A stretch of DNA of 64,000 bases from Pseudomonas pohangensis (lineage in GTDB: Bacteria > Pseudomonadota > Gammaproteobacteria > Pseudomonadales > Pseudomonadaceae). Below, piece after piece: positions 1 to 9,074 of this stretch (its first letter is position 1; each line of letters begins with the position of its first letter). The stretch spans positions 682,001 to 746,000 of the forward strand of contig NZ_LT629785.1 in NCBI RefSeq assembly GCF_900105995.1. Direction: 5' to 3'. Below the pieces are notes generated by a model. That model made no database searches. It was given only the letters and a program-made list of their open reading frames with translations, and had not been told where the DNA came from. The position numbers and the translations under genes were made by a program.

Positions 1-227
1 TGGATCCGGAGATGGTCAAGGAAGTGCTGGATACCATGGTCGGCCTGGCCGAGGACGGCATGACCATGCTCTGCGTGACTCACGAAATGGGTTTTGCGCG
101 GACGGTGGCGAACCGGGTGATCTTCATGGACCGCGGCGAAATCGTCGAAGAAGCCGATCCGGAGACCTTCTTCACCAGTCCGAAGAACGAGCGTACCCAG
201 CTGTTCCTCGGGCAGATCCTGCACTAG
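1..227 (+). CDS. Polar amino-acid ABC transporter ATPase, C-terminal part (5' end outside window)
   Basis: The frame is open from the left edge (first full codon at base 3, reading DPEMVKEVLD) to TAG at 225-227. What remains is the end of an ABC nucleotide-binding domain: the D-loop region (LDP-type), the H-loop switch histidine in VTHEMGFAR, and the tail IFMDRGEIVEEADPE that is characteristic of the GlnQ/AapP/HisP class of amino-acid importers. The protein would sit on the cytoplasmic face, hydrolysing ATP for uptake of a polar amino acid. Walker A, signature motif and partner permeases lie to the left of the window, so the substrate cannot be named. An asparaginase-like gene follows in opposite orientation. 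Confidence 0.9.
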   Translation, partial: DPEMVKEVLDTMVGLAEDGMTMLCVTHEMGFARTVANRVIFMDRGEIVEEADPETFFTSPKNERTQLFLGQILH

Positions 228-238
228 GGCCTGTCTTG

Positions 239-260
239 CCAGCACCCGCCAGGGTGCTGG
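239..260. terminator. Hairpin between convergent genes
   Basis: A perfect 9-bp inverted repeat (CCAGCACCC / GGGTGCTGG) with a 4-nt loop lies between the convergent ABC ATPase and asparaginase-like genes. No T-run follows on either strand, so it may be a weak bidirectional terminator or only an mRNA 3'-end stabiliser. Confidence 0.4.
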
Positions 261-269
261 TGCCAGCCG

Positions 270-752
270 TCAACTCTCTTCGAAACGCCCGGCAGCGCGG
301 TTTTTCTTTACCTTGCCGGCTTCGAAAATGCGCCCGCTCATGGCGATATAAACCCCGTCCGGCAGTGCCTGCAGCGCACCTACGGCCACCCCGAGATTGA
401 ACGCGGCATCGCTGCTGCGCATGCGTGCCGGCTGCATGGCGCCGGTAATCAGGACTACTTTCCCCGTGATTCCCTGCAGGGCCTCTGCCGTGAGTGTCAT
501 GGTGTCGGTGCCGTGGGTGATCAGAATGTGGCGGGCAGGGCTGTCAGCTACCTTGCTGCGGATCAGTTCACGGTCTTCCGCGGTCATTTCCAGGCTGTCT
601 TTCTGCAGCAGGCTTTCGGTCTGGTAGGCAAAGGTTACCCGTGCCTCGGCGAGAATTTCCGGTGCCATCGGCTCGCCGATGTGGAAGTCGGAGAGTGCGT
701 CGTAATAGATTTTGTCGAAGGTACCGCCAACGGTGAATATCTGGATCTGCAT
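270..752 (-). CDS. Half-length asparaginase-domain protein
   Basis: A 160-aa protein matching the N-terminal half of type I/II L-asparaginases. The first catalytic threonine motif is near the N terminus (TVGGTFDK, residues 7-14), and the second (HGTDTM, about residue 80) is followed by the GAM segment. Full asparaginases are about 320-340 residues, with a C-terminal domain that completes the active site, and that domain is absent here. The frame ends cleanly at TGA without downstream homologous sequence, so this looks like a natural single-domain family member (I recall such short versions in Pseudomonas genomes) rather than a fresh truncation. Activity on asparagine is unproven. It is transcribed divergently from the GST-like gene at 834. 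Confidence 0.75.
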   Translation of the reverse strand: MQIQIFTVGGTFDKIYYDALSDFHIGEPMAPEILAEARVTFAYQTESLLQKDSLEMTAEDRELIRSKVADSPARHILITHGTDTMTLTAEALQGITGKVVLITGAMQPARMRSSDAAFNLGVAVGALQALPDGVYIAMSGRIFEAGKVKKNRAAGRFEES

Positions 753-833
753 GGCAATGGCCCTGTATTTTGCGGGTAGTCAGTAGGTGGATTATTGCCT
801 AACCTCGGCATCAGCAACTAATCGGATTTTGCC

Positions 834-1532
834 ATGCTCAGACTTTTCCAGTTTCCGCCAAACTTCGGTGTGCCCAACCCCAGTCCTTTCTGCCTGAAAG
901 TGGAGACCTGGCTGCGTATGGCCGGGATGGACTATCAGGTCAAAACCGTCTTCGACCCGCGCAAGGCGCCCAAAGGCAAGTTACCCTTCATCGAGCTGGA
1001 TGGCCGGGTGATTGCCGACTCGGAAATCATCCTGCGCACCCTGAAAGCCACTGGCACTGATCTGGATGCGCATCTGGATGCGGCCGGGCGTGCCCGCGGG
1101 CTGTGCATCACGCGCTTGTGCGATGAGCATCTGGCCCCGTTGATCCTGTATTTTCGCTGGGTAGCCGATGCGGGCTGGGTGCAGACGCGGCCGGCTTTCT
1201 TTGGCAAGTTGCCGGCGCCCTTGCAGCTGTTCGTGCCGCGCATGATTCGCAACCAGACGCGCAAGGCCCTGCGGGCACAAGGGCTGGGCCGGCATACGCC
1301 GGATGAGCTGTTGCTCTTTGCCCGTGAAGACCTGCAGGCACTCAGTGACCTGCTGGGTGACTCGGCATTCTTCGGTGGCGAACAGCCGTGCAGTGCCGAT
1401 GCGGCGGCCTATGGTGTTCTCGCCAATATCATTCTGGCCACCCTGGAGACACCAATTGGCCAGATGGCGCGGCAGGAGTTTCCTGCGCTGGTGGCCTACT
1501 GCGAGCGGCTGCGCAGTCAGTTCTGGGCATGA
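834..1532 (+). CDS. Glutathione S-transferase-like protein (FAX/metaxin type)
   Basis: 232 aa. The N-terminal thioredoxin-like domain (about residues 1-75) opens with LFQFPPNFGVPNPSPFC and contains GKLPFIELDG and the DSEII turn, the pattern of the FAX/metaxin-like branch of GSTs. An all-helical C-terminal domain follows (about 90-230). The CxxC redox pair is replaced by SPFC. The upstream Shine-Dalgarno is weak, so the start is chosen on protein homology. The GIY-YIG gene begins inside its stop codon (ATGA overlap), which implies co-transcription. The substrate is unknown. Confidence 0.75.
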   Translation: MLRLFQFPPNFGVPNPSPFCLKVETWLRMAGMDYQVKTVFDPRKAPKGKLPFIELDGRVIADSEIILRTLKATGTDLDAHLDAAGRARGLCITRLCDEHLAPLILYFRWVADAGWVQTRPAFFGKLPAPLQLFVPRMIRNQTRKALRAQGLGRHTPDELLLFAREDLQALSDLLGDSAFFGGEQPCSADAAAYGVLANIILATLETPIGQMARQEFPALVAYCERLRSQFWA

Positions 1533-1843
1533 TCAAGAGCTGGTTTGTCTATCTGGTGCGGGCGCAGAACGGGTCGTTGTACTGCGGCATCAGCGATGAC
1601 CCGCTGCGGCGTTTTGCCCAACATCAGGCCGGCAAGGGCGCGCGCTTCTTTTTTTCCAGCCCGGCGCAGGCGCTGGTGTATGTCGAGGCCTGTGCCGACA
1701 AGCCGGCGGCATTGCGCCGTGAACGGGCAATCAAACGCCTGAGCAAGCCGGCCAAGGAAGCACTGGTGGCCAGCCCGCCATCGATCAGCCTGATAGGGGC
1801 CGATAAGCCAGAAGGCATGGCCGATGCCGGGTCTGACGCGTAA
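1529..1843 (+). CDS. GIY-YIG family small nuclease-like protein (YhbQ/UPF0213 type)
   Basis: 104 aa from the ATG at 1529, which overlaps the preceding stop by 4 nt. A longer in-frame start at 1388 would lie deep inside the GST gene and is rejected. The single domain shows the GIY-YIG signature in the form VYLVRAQNGSLYCGIS (residues 7-22), then a conserved arginine (DDPLRRFAQH) and an RRERAIK helix containing the Glu/Lys pattern of the YhbQ-like subfamily. Such proteins are minimal GIY-YIG folds; DNA cleavage by this subfamily has been reported but its cellular role is not settled. The C-terminal 25 residues are low-complexity and specific to this protein. Confidence 0.8.
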   Translation: MIKSWFVYLVRAQNGSLYCGISDDPLRRFAQHQAGKGARFFFSSPAQALVYVEACADKPAALRRERAIKRLSKPAKEALVASPPSISLIGADKPEGMADAGSDA

Positions 1844-1879
1844 CCTGCAGACTTAATCGACGTATCAAAGGGTATCGCC

Positions 1880-2815
1880 ATGCACGAAGTCATCCTGCAC
1901 AACTACGACGCTTCACCTTTTGCCGAAAAAGTTCGCCTGATCATGGGTTACAAACAGTTGAGCTGGCGCTGGGTGGATATTCCGCGAATCATGCCCAAGC
2001 CGGATCTGACGGCGCTGACCGGCGGTTACCGGAAAACGCCGGTATTGCAGATCGGGGCCGATGTGTATTGCGATACGGCGCTGATTGCGCGCCGGCTGGA
2101 AGCAGAAAAAGCCATGCCGTCGCTGTTTCCCGAAGGTCTCGAATTCATCAGCAGCAGCTTTGCCTTGTGGGTTGATACGGTGGTGTTCCAGCACGCCGTG
2201 GCGCTGGCTTTTCAACCGGAGGCGATGGCCTTGCGAATGGCCAAGCTTCCAGCTGCCGCCCAGCAAGCATTTATGGCGGATCGTGCCGGCCTGTTCAGTG
2301 GTGGCTCGAGTACGCGCCTGTCACTGGCGCAGGCGCAATTGCAGTGGCCGGTCATGATGGGCCGCCTGCAGGAGCAACTGTCCCGCGCGGATGGCGAGTA
2401 TCTTTTTGGCCCTCCGTCGATTGCCGATTTTTCCCTGGCGCATTGCCTGTGGTTCGTCAAAAGCGCAGCGTTCACTGCGCCGCTGGTGGATGACTACCCT
2501 GAAGTGGCGGCCTGGCTGTCCCGTGTGCTGGGTTTCGGCCATGGTGCGCACAGTCCGATGAGCGGGGAGGAAGCGCTGGCGATTGCCTGTGCGTCCGAGC
2601 CGGCAGCCTTGCCGGATGCACCGGCATTAGCGGTGCAGGGCATTGCGCCGGGCCAGCAGGTCAGCATTGCCGCCACCGACTACGGTGTCGACCCGGTACT
2701 GGGCGAGCTGGTATATGCCGGCTCCGAGGAACTGGTGATACGTCGTGAAGATGAGCGTGCGGGTCTGTTGCATGTGCACTTTCCGCGGATCGGTTTCAAA
2801 ATCGAGGCCTGCTGA
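1880..2815 (+). CDS. Glutathione S-transferase family protein
   Basis: 311 aa with a good ribosome site (AAAGGG) upstream. The N-terminal thioredoxin fold (residues 3-80) reads LHNYDASPFAEKVRL, with a serine (SPF) at the catalytic position, then GYRKTPVLQIG and DTALIARRLE, the typical glutathione-binding cis-proline and Ser/Thr elements. A helical C-terminal domain (about 90-220) follows. Residues beyond about 240 form an extra beta-rich tail not present in classical 200-220 aa GSTs. It is followed 26 nt later by a monooxygenase-like gene and is probably co-transcribed with it. Substrate unknown. Confidence 0.8.
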   Translation: MHEVILHNYDASPFAEKVRLIMGYKQLSWRWVDIPRIMPKPDLTALTGGYRKTPVLQIGADVYCDTALIARRLEAEKAMPSLFPEGLEFISSSFALWVDTVVFQHAVALAFQPEAMALRMAKLPAAAQQAFMADRAGLFSGGSSTRLSLAQAQLQWPVMMGRLQEQLSRADGEYLFGPPSIADFSLAHCLWFVKSAAFTAPLVDDYPEVAAWLSRVLGFGHGAHSPMSGEEALAIACASEPAALPDAPALAVQGIAPGQQVSIAATDYGVDPVLGELVYAGSEELVIRREDERAGLLHVHFPRIGFKIEAC

Positions 2816-2841
2816 GTGCAGGCAGGCAAGGGAGCAAGCCA

Positions 2842-3144
2842 ATGATTGTGGTACTGGGAAGTGTGCTGGTGCAGCCGGGCAAGCTGGAACAGGCGCTGGC
2901 GTTGAGTCAGGCCCATGTGCAGCGTTCGCGTAAAGAGCCTGGCTGCATTGCGCATGCCGTGCATATTGATTCGGAAAACCCGCAGCGGCTGGTGTTCGTC
3001 GAGCGCTGGGCCGATCAGGCGGCCTTGCAGGTGCATTTTGCCGTGCCCGAGTCCGGGCAGTTTGTCGCAGCGCTCACCGGCCTGTTGAGCGAGCCACCGG
3101 AAATGACAGTCTACGCGGCCGAACAGCTGCAGTCCGGCTTGTAG
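2842..3144 (+). CDS. Antibiotic-biosynthesis-monooxygenase (ABM) domain protein
   Basis: 100 aa, a single dimeric alpha/beta ferredoxin-like ABM domain: a beta strand VLGSVLVQPG, the helix with a Glu-rich face, RKEPGCIAHAVHID, then VFVERWADQAALQVHF. Related small proteins (YgiN/quinol monooxygenase type) act without metal or flavin on quinols or aromatic compounds, and some are heme-degrading. The characteristic His (HF in VHFAVPE) is present. An SD (GGGAG) precedes the start. The substrate here is not predictable. It is the last gene of the rightward GST cluster. Confidence 0.7.
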   Translation: MIVVLGSVLVQPGKLEQALALSQAHVQRSRKEPGCIAHAVHIDSENPQRLVFVERWADQAALQVHFAVPESGQFVAALTGLLSEPPEMTVYAAEQLQSGL

Positions 3145-3150
3145 GTTGCG

Positions 3151-3176
3151 GCCCCGCACGGCATAGCCGGCGGGGC
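3151..3176. terminator. Hairpin between convergent ABM and nitronate monooxygenase genes
   Basis: Stem GCCCCGC / GCGGGGC with an inner CGGC/GCCG continuation and a tiny ATA loop. It lies in the 42-nt gap between the two converging genes. There is no clear T-run, so termination is inferred from position and stem strength. Confidence 0.45.
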
Positions 3177-3186
3177 ACTTCGGTCG

Positions 3187-4155
3187 TCAGCTGCCACACA
3201 GGCGCGCGCGGGTTTCGGCGTACTCACGCTTCCAGCGCGCTATCAGTTCAGCCGCCGGCAGCACTTCGTGAATGGCGCCGATACCCTGGCCGCATCCCCA
3301 GATGTCTTTCCACGCCTTGGCGCTGCTTTCGCCTTCGCCGCTGGCGAAGTTCATCTTGCTCGGGTCGCTGTCTGGCAGGTTGTCCGGATCCATGCCGGCG
3401 TTGCGGATACTGCCTTTCAGGTAGTTGCCGTGCACGCCGGTGTAGAAGTTGCTGTAGACGATGTCATCCGAATTGCTCTCGGTGATCATCTGCTTGTAAC
3501 CCTCGACTGCGCGCGCTTCCCGGGTGGCGATAAAGGCCGAGCCGATATAGGCGAAGTCGGCGCCCATGGCCTGCGCCGCGAGAATCGCACCACCCGAAGC
3601 CATCGAGCCGGAGAGCGCCAGGGGACCGTCGAACCAGTCGCGGATTTCCTGAATCATCGCAAACGGGCTCTTCACACTGGCATGGCCACCGGCACCGGCG
3701 GCTACCGCGATCAGGCCGTCGGCACCCTTTTCAATGGCCTTGTGGGCAAACACGTTGCTGATCACGTCGTGCAGCACCACGCCGCCCCAGCCGTGGATGG
3801 CCTGGTTGACGTCTTCGCGGGCGCCCAGCGAGGTGATCATGATCGGCACCTTGTACTTGGCGCACAGCTGCATGTCGTGCTCCAGCCGGTCGTTGCTCTT
3901 GTGCACGATCTGGTTGATGGCAAAGGGTGCGGCCGGGTTGTCCGGGTTGGCCTGGTTATAGGCCGCCAGGGTTTCGGTAATCTCCGCCAGCCAGTCATCC
4001 AGCTGGGCCGCCGGTCGCGCATTCAGCGAGGGCATCGAGCCGACTACGCCGGCCTTGCACTGGGCGATCACCAGCTCGGGGGTGCTGACGATGAACATCG
4101 GGCTGCCGATTACGGGGAAGGGCAGATTGGCTAGTACGGGTGGCAAACGACTCAT
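3187..4155 (-). CDS. Nitronate monooxygenase family flavoprotein (2-nitropropane dioxygenase-like)
   Basis: 322 aa from the ATG at 4155, which has GGAG about 9 nt upstream; the alternative start at 4227 lacks support. This is an FMN TIM-barrel. The N-terminal strand PFPVIGSPMFIVS matches the flavin-binding entry, VAAGAGGHAS holds the catalytic histidine of the family, and GSMASGGAILAAQAMGADFAYIGSAFIAT is split here as the phosphate-binding GG and G(S/T)xF elements. Family members oxidise alkyl nitronates with O2 or act as NAD(P)H:quinone reductases. It lies at the 3' end of the leftward cluster with GST, SDR and haloalkane dehalogenase. Confidence 0.85.
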   Translation of the reverse strand: MSRLPPVLANLPFPVIGSPMFIVSTPELVIAQCKAGVVGSMPSLNARPAAQLDDWLAEITETLAAYNQANPDNPAAPFAINQIVHKSNDRLEHDMQLCAKYKVPIMITSLGAREDVNQAIHGWGGVVLHDVISNVFAHKAIEKGADGLIAVAAGAGGHASVKSPFAMIQEIRDWFDGPLALSGSMASGGAILAAQAMGADFAYIGSAFIATREARAVEGYKQMITESNSDDIVYSNFYTGVHGNYLKGSIRNAGMDPDNLPDSDPSKMNFASGEGESSAKAWKDIWGCGQGIGAIHEVLPAAELIARWKREYAETRARLCGS

Positions 4156-4322
4156 GCAGTTACTCCGGATCCTGTGCGGTGGGTTTACGCCATGCGCGTT
4201 CAGTGCGCTGGCGACATAACGCTGCAACCTTGCTGTTTTGCCGGGCGGGCGTCAACTGTCGGGTCGGCCCTTGCCTGGGGTAAAACCGCCGGGTTGCAGC
4301 AAACTGCCGGCGCAAGGCCGGC

Positions 4323-5426
4323 TCAGGATTCAACCGCCACGCGCAAGCCGACGCGCTGCAGACGCGGCAGTTGCAGGTCGAGCAGGCGCGCGCCGCCCTG
4401 CTCGCGCACCCAGCGATCGACGCCGGTCTGCTGGTCTGCCGGCAGCGCGTGCAAGCAGTCCAGCACCCGTTGCGCCATCCACAGGCTATAGGGCAGCGCC
4501 GCACGCCTGAACCTCTGGTCACCCATGGGCATTTCGATATCGCCCAGTCCGCGTGGCAAGGGTTTGCCGGCAGGGTAATCGGGCAGCAGTTGCTTGACCT
4601 CGCGCAGAATGCCTTCGAGCATCGGCACAAATTCGGCAAAGATGCTGTGGATGACCGGCAGCAGTGTGTCGGCGATCCGGTCATCGGCCAGCAGAGGTGC
4701 ACTGGATGCCTGTGCTGGCGGGTTGGCCATGCGCTCGATCCAGGCCCGCAGATGCGGGCGCGGCGCAATCAGTTCGCGGGCCGGCCAGGGGTCACGGCCC
4801 AGGTGCCCGTACATCGGCCCGGCCAGACTGAAATCGGCCAGGGTCGGGTGACCGCCAAGCAGATAGGGCTGCACGGCAAAGTGCGCTTCGAGCAGGTCGA
4901 GCATGTTTTCGCTCCAGGCATTCATCATGTCTGCCTGCTCCGGGCGGATCCCGACGTTATGCAACTTGCTGCGCATGGCTTTGGCCGGGATGGCCGCCGC
5001 CTTGCGTTGCAGGAATTTGGGAAAGAACGGCAACAGCGCCGGCCCGGTGTCTTTTTCCCAGAGCGCGTAGTTCTCCGGATAACTCCAGCGGGTGTGCATG
5101 GCGATCGGTATCCACCACTCGTCACCCCAGGCCTCCAGCAGGTAAGCAACGAAGCGCTGGCGCGGTGTGGTAGGTACCACCGGTGCCTGCGGAAAGCGCG
5201 CTTCCATCCGGTCAATTATTACGCTGGTGTCCTGCAGCCATTCATCTTCCGGTGTGCGCAGCACCGGCATGACGACCACGCCGGTCTTGCGCTTGTTGCG
5301 CACCATCAGCGTGTACAGGTTGAGCGGACCTTCGACGAAGGGAATGCCTTTGTATTTCAGGTAGCAGCGTGCCTTGCCGGAAAAATACGACAGGTGCCAG
5401 CCATACAGGATGAAGGGTTTGCTCAT
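4323..5426 (-). CDS. Large glutathione S-transferase-like protein
   Basis: 367 aa. The N-terminal thioredoxin-like domain (1-85) begins FILYGWHLSYFSGKARCYL, with the strand VVMPVLRTPEDEWLQDTS supplying the cis-Pro and acidic contacts. The helical domain (about 100-240) includes the N-capping box region TLADFSLAGPMYGHLGRD that is typical of GSTs. About 130 further residues after that are unusual for the family and do not match a domain I recognise. It sits 34 nt downstream of the SDR gene in the same direction, which suggests co-transcription. The 167 bp between it and the nitronate monooxygenase start hold no gene. Confidence 0.75.
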   Translation of the reverse strand: MSKPFILYGWHLSYFSGKARCYLKYKGIPFVEGPLNLYTLMVRNKRKTGVVVMPVLRTPEDEWLQDTSVIIDRMEARFPQAPVVPTTPRQRFVAYLLEAWGDEWWIPIAMHTRWSYPENYALWEKDTGPALLPFFPKFLQRKAAAIPAKAMRSKLHNVGIRPEQADMMNAWSENMLDLLEAHFAVQPYLLGGHPTLADFSLAGPMYGHLGRDPWPARELIAPRPHLRAWIERMANPPAQASSAPLLADDRIADTLLPVIHSIFAEFVPMLEGILREVKQLLPDYPAGKPLPRGLGDIEMPMGDQRFRRAALPYSLWMAQRVLDCLHALPADQQTGVDRWVREQGGARLLDLQLPRLQRVGLRVAVES

Positions 5427-5459
5427 GTGCTCTGCTCGGAAAGTTGAGGTTGAAGCGGT

Positions 5460-6209
5460 TTACATCAGTTTTTTCCACAAGCCGTCGGGGATATGCGAAA
5501 TCAGCGGACGCAGAAACCGCCAGGGGTAACCGGGTACTACGCCGAGGCTTTTGCCCTTCTCGATCAGATCGAGCATCTCCCGTGCGGCCTGGGCGGCAGG
5601 CACGGCAAAGGGGAACTTGTCGATATCGGGCATGATGTCGGTGACCACGAAGCCAGGCAGGATCTTGCTGACGCGGATGTTCTTGGCTTTGAGTTCGATG
5701 CGCGCGCTGTCCAGGTACATGGAGAAACCGGCCTTGCTGGCGCAGTAAGCGCCCTGGGTCGGCATGCCCTTGAGCGAGGCTAGCGAGGAAATGCCGACGA
5801 TGTGCCCGCGCCCCTGGGCGAGGAAGTACTCGGCAGCAGCATTCACCGTGGCCACCGCGCCAATCAGGTTGGTCTGCAGTACGTGCTGCTCCTTGCGGAA
5901 GTCACCCCGGCCGACCTTGCTGTAGTCGTTGATGCCGGCATTCACCACCACGATGTCCACACTGCCCAGTTGTTCGAACAGGCTGTGCAGGGTGGGCGCA
6001 ACGGTGTCGGCGGCATCCACGTCGAGGCTGCACAACTCGATGCGTTGCTGGCCTTGCGGGCGGCTGGCCAGCAGTTGCCCGCGCAGCGACTCCAGGGCGT
6101 CCATGCGCCGGCCGGTCAGGCCCAGATGGTAACCACGGCGGAAGCATTCTTCGGCCAGCGCGCGGCCGATACCGGCAGAGGCGCCGGTGATGACAATGGT
6201 TTTGCTCAT
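5460..6209 (-). CDS. Short-chain dehydrogenase/reductase (SDR)
   Basis: 249 aa, classical SDR length. The Rossmann cofactor motif TGASAGIG is at residues 8-15, with an adjacent basic GRR favouring NADP(H). NAG is at about 90-92, the catalytic serine in GISSLAS (about 141-142), and the YxxxK pair at Tyr155 and Lys159 (YCASKAG). The C-terminal MLDLIEKGKSLGVVPGYPWRFLRPL is hydrophobic and may contact membrane, as in retinol/steroid-type SDRs. It lies between the haloalkane dehalogenase and a GST on the same strand. The likely substrate is an alcohol or ketone, possibly the product of the dehalogenase (inference). Confidence 0.85.
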   Translation of the reverse strand: MSKTIVITGASAGIGRALAEECFRRGYHLGLTGRRMDALESLRGQLLASRPQGQQRIELCSLDVDAADTVAPTLHSLFEQLGSVDIVVVNAGINDYSKVGRGDFRKEQHVLQTNLIGAVATVNAAAEYFLAQGRGHIVGISSLASLKGMPTQGAYCASKAGFSMYLDSARIELKAKNIRVSKILPGFVVTDIMPDIDKFPFAVPAAQAAREMLDLIEKGKSLGVVPGYPWRFLRPLISHIPDGLWKKLM

Positions 6210-6240
6210 GACAACTCCTGAAGGTAGGTGCGTGCATATC

Positions 6241-6346
6241 TCAGCGCTCTCCCCAGCCCTCTCCCGCAGGCGGGAGAGGGGGGGTGAAACTCTGCCGAGA
6301 CCTGCGCGTTAGTTCCCTCGCCCCTCTGGGGAGAGGGGGAGGGGTT
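6241..6346. repeat. REP/MITE-like GAGAGGG palindromic element
   Basis: A composite inverted repeat: an 11-bp perfect stem CCCTCTCCCGC / GCGGGAGAGGG (6257-6267 and 6270-6280, 2-nt loop), then a second CCCCTCT...GGGGAGAGGG part near 6330. Its 21-nt core occurs in reverse orientation at 34811-34831, and a degraded relative lies at 42038-42076, so this is a dispersed family. It sits between the SDR and haloalkane dehalogenase genes of one apparent operon. Confidence 0.7.
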
Positions 6347-6350
6347 TGGC

Positions 6351-7259
<909 letters not shown>

Positions 7260-7283
7260 GGGAGTTGTCCTCGGTAGATGGAT

Positions 7284-9074
7284 TTAGCGCTGTCTGCGGC
7301 GACGGCGCAGCAGCAGGTAAATTCCGCAAATCAGCAGCAACAGGGCGGGGATGCCCCAGCGCTTGAGCTGCGGCAGGTACACATTGACCATCGAGTTGAT
7401 GAATACCTGCTCGATCGGGTCGTACCCCTCGGGCATCGGCAGCACGTTGTTGGCCTGCGCATAGTCGGCATAGTCCTGTTGCAACTGCTGGAACAGCTCC
7501 GGCAATTTCTGCTGCAAGTCGTTGACCTCGCCGGGGTCGCTGCTCAGGTCATACAGATGCCACTGGTTGTCGCCAATCGGCGGCAGGTTGCGCAGCAGCT
7601 TGTAGTGGCCCTTGAACACTGCGGCATTGCCCGACAGTTCGTAACCCACCGGCTGATCCGCCGGGTAGACCTTGTCGGCCTGGCCGTGCAGCACCGGCAG
7701 CAGATTGCGTCCGATCATGCGCTCCACCGGCTTGCCCCGGTATTCGCCGTCGGGCTGTTGGACCCCGGCCAGTGCCAGCAGGGTCGGCGCTATGTCGGTG
7801 ACATGGGTAAAGGCCGGGCTGATGCTGTTCGGCGCGACGCCAGGGATGCCGGCGACGATCAGCGGCACGCGGATACCGCCTTCGCCGGCCCAGAACTTGT
7901 AGGTGTTGAGCGGCGATGCTGCGGCGCTGGCCCAGCTCGGGCCGATGATCGAGTAGGCGCCTTTGCTGCCCAGACGGTCTATGCTGCGGTCATAGTTGCG
8001 GTCCAGCCACAGGCGGCCGGTGACAGTGGCGTAAGGGTCGGAGCCTTCAGCACCGTTATCCGAGAGGAACAGGAACACGGTGTTGTCGTACTGGCCGGTT
8101 TGCTTGAGGTAGGCGATCAGGCGACCGACTTCATGGTCCATGGCCTCGGCCATGGCCGCATACACCTCCATGCGCCGTGCCTGGTAGGCCTGCTCCTCGG
8201 GGCTCAGGGCGTCCCAGTCCAGCGTGGTGTCCATGGTCACCATGGCTGTGCCGGGCGGGATCAGCCCCAGCTCGATGGCTTTGGCCTGACGTTGCTGGCG
8301 CAGTACCGTCCAGCCCTGGTCGTACTTGCCACGGTACTTGTCGATGAAGCTTTGTGGTGCCTGAAGCGGAATGTGATTGGCCTGAAAGGCGATGTAGGAA
8401 AAGAACGGCTGGGCACTGTCGCGACTGGATTCGATCTGCTCGATGGCGCGGCTGACGAAGTAGGTCGAAGAATAGAAGTCCGCCGGCAGCGAGTGCATGC
8501 GCTGGCCTTCCTCGTACCAGTAGACATCCGGCTTGAGCGAGAGGTACTGCTTCATCTCCCAGTTGTCCGAGCCACTGTCGGCCTGGATCACCGAATGTTC
8601 GAAGCCGCGCGCCGGTGGCAGGTTCCATGGCTCATGGCCCAGATGCCACTTGCCGGAAATATAGGTGTGGTAGCCGCTGTCACGCAGCAGGCTGGCCACG
8701 GTCACCACATTGGTATCCAGCACGCCGAGATAACCCGGCTTGCCGATGTGTTCCTGCGGGATGGTCTCCGGCATGTTGCCGACGCCGTTGCGGTGGTTGT
8801 CGACGCCGGTCATCAGCATCGAGCGGGTCGGTGCGCAGGATGCCGTGACGTGGAAGTTGGAAAAGCGCATGCCGCGCGCGGCGAGCATGTCGAGATTGGG
8901 TGTGGCCATCTCGCCACCATAGGCCCCGACATCGCTGAAGCCCCAGTCATCGGCCAGCAGCAGCACGATGTTGGGCCGCTCGCTGCCGGCGGCACCGGCC
9001 TGCATGGCCAGCGCGCTGAACAGCAGGACAAAGCCCGACTGCAAGGCTCTGGCTGCGGGCATGCGCCTGCTCAT
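7284..9074 (-). CDS. Periplasmic arylsulfatase-type sulfatase with C-terminal membrane anchor
   Basis: 596 aa from the ATG at 9074, which overlaps the stop of the upstream DUF1145 gene (TGATG); the longer in-frame start at 9197 would overlap that gene. It has an N-terminal signal sequence (about 10-30), then NIVLLLADDWG with the metal-binding Asp pair, and the formylglycine site CAPTR with Cys80 followed by MLMTG. This is the Cys-type motif requiring a formylglycine-generating enzyme, not seen in this window. GKWHLG, DNGAEG and further metal ligands follow. The C terminus (ALLLLICGIYLLL then a poly-Arg tail) is a membrane anchor. It would release sulfate from organic sulfate esters in the periplasm. 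Confidence 0.88.
   Translation of the reverse strand: MSRRMPAARALQSGFVLLFSALAMQAGAAGSERPNIVLLLADDWGFSDVGAYGGEMATPNLDMLAARGMRFSNFHVTASCAPTRSMLMTGVDNHRNGVGNMPETIPQEHIGKPGYLGVLDTNVVTVASLLRDSGYHTYISGKWHLGHEPWNLPPARGFEHSVIQADSGSDNWEMKQYLSLKPDVYWYEEGQRMHSLPADFYSSTYFVSRAIEQIESSRDSAQPFFSYIAFQANHIPLQAPQSFIDKYRGKYDQGWTVLRQQRQAKAIELGLIPPGTAMVTMDTTLDWDALSPEEQAYQARRMEVYAAMAEAMDHEVGRLIAYLKQTGQYDNTVFLFLSDNGAEGSDPYATVTGRLWLDRNYDRSIDRLGSKGAYSIIGPSWASAAASPLNTYKFWAGEGGIRVPLIVAGIPGVAPNSISPAFTHVTDIAPTLLALAGVQQPDGEYRGKPVERMIGRNLLPVLHGQADKVYPADQPVGYELSGNAAVFKGHYKLLRNLPPIGDNQWHLYDLSSDPGEVNDLQQKLPELFQQLQQDYADYAQANNVLPMPEGYDPIEQVFINSMVNVYLPQLKRWGIPALLLLICGIYLLLRRRRRQR

Noticed and set aside
1388..1528. N-terminal extension of the GIY-YIG frame
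   Set aside because: It lies wholly within the GST-like gene. The ATG at 1529 overlaps the GST stop and gives a normal-length domain.
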